Positions 14,282 through 16,548 of a stretch of DNA of 16,548 nucleotides are shown here, piece by piece; position 1 is the first letter of the stretch, and each line of letters begins with the position of its first letter. This DNA comes from JBLFWJ01 sp047611425 (GTDB lineage Bacteria > Bacteroidota > Bacteroidia > UBA10329): NCBI GenBank assembly GCA_047611425.1, contig JBLFWJ010000066.1:1-16548 (forward strand), in the 5' to 3' direction. Below the pieces are notes generated by a model. That model saw nothing but the letters and a program-made list of their open reading frames with translations. It was not told the DNA's origin and did no database searches. The translations under genes were made by a program, and so were the position numbers.

Positions 14282-15535
14282 ATGAAAAAACTTTTCCTTT
14301 CAATTCTTGCCTTTTTTCCGTTGTTGGGAATGGCACAAGTAACTTCTGTTCTATTTCTCGGAAACAGCTACACGGGAACGAATAATCTACCAGGAACGTT
14401 TTACAATCTTGCCTTATCTGCAGGTGACTCGGTCTATTATGACTGGAACACGCCAGGTGGACACACCCTAGAAGGACATAGTACCAATGCCAATTCTCTA
14501 GCTAAAATCAATGAGCGAGATTGGGATTTTGTGGTTCTTCAGGACCAAAGCCAACGCCCCTCCTTTCCACCATCTCAAGTAGCTACGCAAGTTTATCCTT
14601 ATGCGGAAGACCTAGTGAATACGATAAATACAAACAGCGCTTGTACCGAGCCCGTATTCTATATGACATGGGGCCGAAAAGATGGCGACCAAGACAATTG
14701 TCCGAATTACCCACCATTATGCACGTTTGAAGGTATGCAAGACCGACTTCGTACCAGTTATTTGGAAATGGGGTTTGACAATGATGCTAGAGTTGCTCCT
14801 TGTGGTGCGGCTTGGGCTGCACTAAAATTAGACAGCTTGACTTTTCATGATGGGCTTTACACTGGAGACGGAAGTCATCCAAGTGCTTGGGGACAATACC
14901 TTAACGCTTGTGTTTTCTACGCAACGATATTTCACAAGAGTCCGGTTGGAATAACATGGTATTCTGTTGTTGGTCAATCGGATGCCGAGATTCTTCAGGC
15001 TTTAGCCGAGGAGATTGTAATGGATAGTCTTGATACGTGGAATTCTAGAGTGAATTTGCCAGATGCATCTGTTGATCAGTCTAATTCGGGTTTGACCGTA
15101 ACATTTGGGAACAACTCTACTAATGCAGTAAACTCATTTTGGGATTTGGGCGATGGAAATACAAGTGTTGAAAACGCTCCTGTTCACACATACTCTTGGG
15201 ATGCAACGTATGATGTGATGTATAGCGCGGACAATGGCTGTGGTGATGTTGATACAACCCATTTGAGTGTTGCACTTACTATTACTGGTATAAAGAAGCC
15301 GGCCAAAATGATTGCTTCGGTAAGTACCATTGGCAATGGACACTTCTTGATTAATCTTGAAAATGAGGAAGCAGCAATTGTTTCGGTTTTGTCGACCAAC
15401 GGAAAGTTGATACAATCAACTTATCCAGCGAAGAACTCCTTTCAAGTTAACCTTGAAAATCAGGCCAATGGTGTATATACCGCTGTGGTTCAGTCAGAAA
15501 CTGGAAAACGAAAGGTGTTAAAGTTGGTCAGATAA
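14282..15535 (+). CDS. Secreted SGNH/GDSL-like hydrolase with PKD-like module and T9SS sorting domain
   Basis: A 417-aa, three-module exported protein. The signal peptide is 1-19 (hydrophobic 4-17, cleavage near MAQ). The catalytic-type module is about 22-255: FLGNSYTGTNN (Ser29 as the likely nucleophile), VVLQDQSQRPSFP, FYMTWGRKDGD (about 127-136), and GDGSHPSAWGQY with Asp186 and His189 as the likely acid and base. This matches the DUF4886-type SGNH family of Bacteroidota. A PKD-like fold follows at about 262-330 (WDLGDGNTS at 287-295), and a T9SS sorting domain at about 345-417 ending ANGVYTAVVQSETGKRKVLK. Ester substrate unknown; carbohydrate de-esterification is a guess. It begins 10 bases after tsaD and ends 4 bases before the convergent gene. 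Confidence 0.88.
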   Translation: MKKLFLSILAFFPLLGMAQVTSVLFLGNSYTGTNNLPGTFYNLALSAGDSVYYDWNTPGGHTLEGHSTNANSLAKINERDWDFVVLQDQSQRPSFPPSQVATQVYPYAEDLVNTINTNSACTEPVFYMTWGRKDGDQDNCPNYPPLCTFEGMQDRLRTSYLEMGFDNDARVAPCGAAWAALKLDSLTFHDGLYTGDGSHPSAWGQYLNACVFYATIFHKSPVGITWYSVVGQSDAEILQALAEEIVMDSLDTWNSRVNLPDASVDQSNSGLTVTFGNNSTNAVNSFWDLGDGNTSVENAPVHTYSWDATYDVMYSADNGCGDVDTTHLSVALTITGIKKPAKMIASVSTIGNGHFLINLENEEAAIVSVLSTNGKLIQSTYPAKNSFQVNLENQANGVYTAVVQSETGKRKVLKLVR

Positions 15536-15539
15536 CTGA

Positions 15540-16548
15540 CTACCAAGTGATGCCTTGGTCGTAGATCCGTTTGGAAGTTGACTCTCCATTCTTGAAATAG
15601 TAAACACCGCCCCAGTGCCATTTTACGCGCTGAAAATCATCGGCAATGCCTTCGCGATTAACGATAATCCTCGTGATGTCACGGTTATCCTTAACCATAG
15701 ACTCTTCCGTAATTCCCAGCGGATATTGCTTTCCTAAATCCAACTGAAATTTGGTAGCAACTGGAAATGGAGTCAAGGATTCTCGTTCAGAATCAGTCTT
15801 TTCAAAAGCGGCACGCTTCGCATCATATTCCGCTTGAATCTTTCCTCGAACTTCGTCTTCGTAAGACGACTTTTCTGAAGCAGCGTTAGACTTTGCCATT
15901 TCCTTCGCCTTTTCAGCAAATTCCTTCTTTGCTCTGAAGTTATCATCCTTCAATACCCTTTCCTCAGCGGCTTTCCGCTCTCTTTCGAGTCGTAACCTTT
16001 CTTCAGAATGATCCTTTTCCCTAGCTGCGTTTGCAAGCATCGCCTTTTCAGCTCTTCTCTCTGCAGCAGCTTTTATCCTCTCTCTATCCGCTTCCTGTTT
16101 TCTTAACGCTGCGTTGGCTGTTTTTTCATCCAAGTTTTCTTCCTCTTCTACTTTACGTTCCACCCTTTCTTTTTCAATCTCAGACATCCTCCTGATATTC
16201 TCCTCTTTCGCAGAAGCAGTTTGCCGTTCCACCTCTAATCTCCTAGCCTCTTTCTCCGCCACTTCCTCGGCCAAACGCTCCGCGTTTATTATATCCTTTT
16301 CTCGGTTTAGTTCAAGCCGCTTGGCTTCTCGCTTTAGTTCTTCATCCAGCTTTGCTATTCTAGGTTCTTGCAAAGCTTGCTGTTCTTCTATTCTCTTTTC
16401 CTGCTTTGCACGTTCTTGCAAAATCTGCTTTTCCGAATTTCTACGTGCAGCTTCCGCTCTTGCATCGGCAATTTCTCTCGTTCGTTCCAATTTACGAGCG
16501 GCCAATTCTTCATCACGGTTTTGTTGCCGTTTAGTTTGTTCAACCAGT
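15540..16548 (-). CDS. Charged coiled-coil protein with conserved C-terminal domain (5' end outside window)
   Basis: The frame is open to the right edge, so this is the last 335 residues of a longer protein. A TTG at 16505 is only an internal codon, since the open frame continues upstream (QQNRDEELAARKLERT) to the window end. Residues about 1-250 are extremely rich in Glu, Lys, Arg and Ala with almost no Gly or Pro, consistent with a long coiled coil or single helix; short repeats such as ARKLERTREIADARAEAARR and AERRAEKAMLANAAREKDHS are typical. The last 75-80 residues differ: QLDLGKQYPLGITEESMVKD, then TRIIVNREGIADDFQRVKWH and WGGVYYFKNGESTSKRIYDQ. I recall this ending from uncharacterised Bacteroidota proteins, some with an outer-membrane or gliding context, but cannot name it. 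Neither the start nor any signal peptide is visible. Confidence 0.85.
   Translation of the reverse strand, partial: LVEQTKRQQNRDEELAARKLERTREIADARAEAARRNSEKQILQERAKQEKRIEEQQALQEPRIAKLDEELKREAKRLELNREKDIINAERLAEEVAEKEARRLEVERQTASAKEENIRRMSEIEKERVERKVEEEENLDEKTANAALRKQEADRERIKAAAERRAEKAMLANAAREKDHSEERLRLERERKAAEERVLKDDNFRAKKEFAEKAKEMAKSNAASEKSSYEDEVRGKIQAEYDAKRAAFEKTDSERESLTPFPVATKFQLDLGKQYPLGITEESMVKDNRDITRIIVNREGIADDFQRVKWHWGGVYYFKNGESTSKRIYDQGITW

Noticed and set aside
1..16548. CRISPR array, insertion sequence, prophage or defence island
   Set aside because: No repeat-spacer pattern, transposase, integrase or phage-like gene is visible; all clear genes are housekeeping, envelope or secreted types.

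Overview
The window reads as chromosomal DNA of a Bacteroidota bacterium, probably a flavobacterial-type marine or environmental lineage. The evidence is two proteins with C-terminal type IX secretion (T9SS) sorting domains, a long TamB of the Bacteroidota kind encoded divergently from tsaD, a five-repeat DUF349 protein, and exact matches to the Bacteroidota -7 promoter motif TAnnTTTG upstream of four genes. No ribosomal RNA, tRNA, CRISPR array, transposase or phage gene was seen.

Layout. Positions 1-743 hold the 3' end of a secreted T9SS surface protein. A strong hairpin (757-784) follows, then a previously untracked 47-codon peptide gene (787-930) whose start codon sits two bases after the hairpin, then a rho-independent-type terminator (1060-1101). 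Positions 1102-1671 are gene-poor and hold only a possible 51-aa membrane peptide (1176-1331). Next come a YitT-family membrane protein (1672-2661) and a secreted TPR-like protein (2927-3718). A perfect 25-bp inverted repeat (3742-3812) separates the latter from a convergent DUF349 gene (3826-5526, minus).

The central part is housekeeping. A PyrR-like phosphoribosyltransferase (5641-6147, plus) runs tail-to-tail into shikimate kinase aroK, which lies in a two-gene minus-strand unit with a short-chain dehydrogenase. A mirrored promoter region at 7460-7556 drives the dehydrogenase leftward and a GNAT-like protein rightward. The GNAT-like gene ends exactly where tamB (minus, 4.5 kb) ends. Divergently from tamB lies tsaD, followed 10 bp later by a secreted SGNH-hydrolase with a PKD module and a T9SS sorting domain. 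The window closes with the C-terminal part of a charged coiled-coil protein (minus, truncated by the edge).

Functionally the genes are a mix of core metabolism (shikimate pathway, nucleotide salvage or control, tRNA t6A modification), outer-membrane biogenesis (TamB) and exported proteins. I see no clear multi-gene novel system. The least explained material is the 741-1671 region (hairpin, small Gly/Pro-rich peptide, small membrane peptide) and the palindrome at 3742-3812. Several apparent long reading frames begin at TTG or GTG; for five genes I chose a later start, using promoter position or the usual start of the family.
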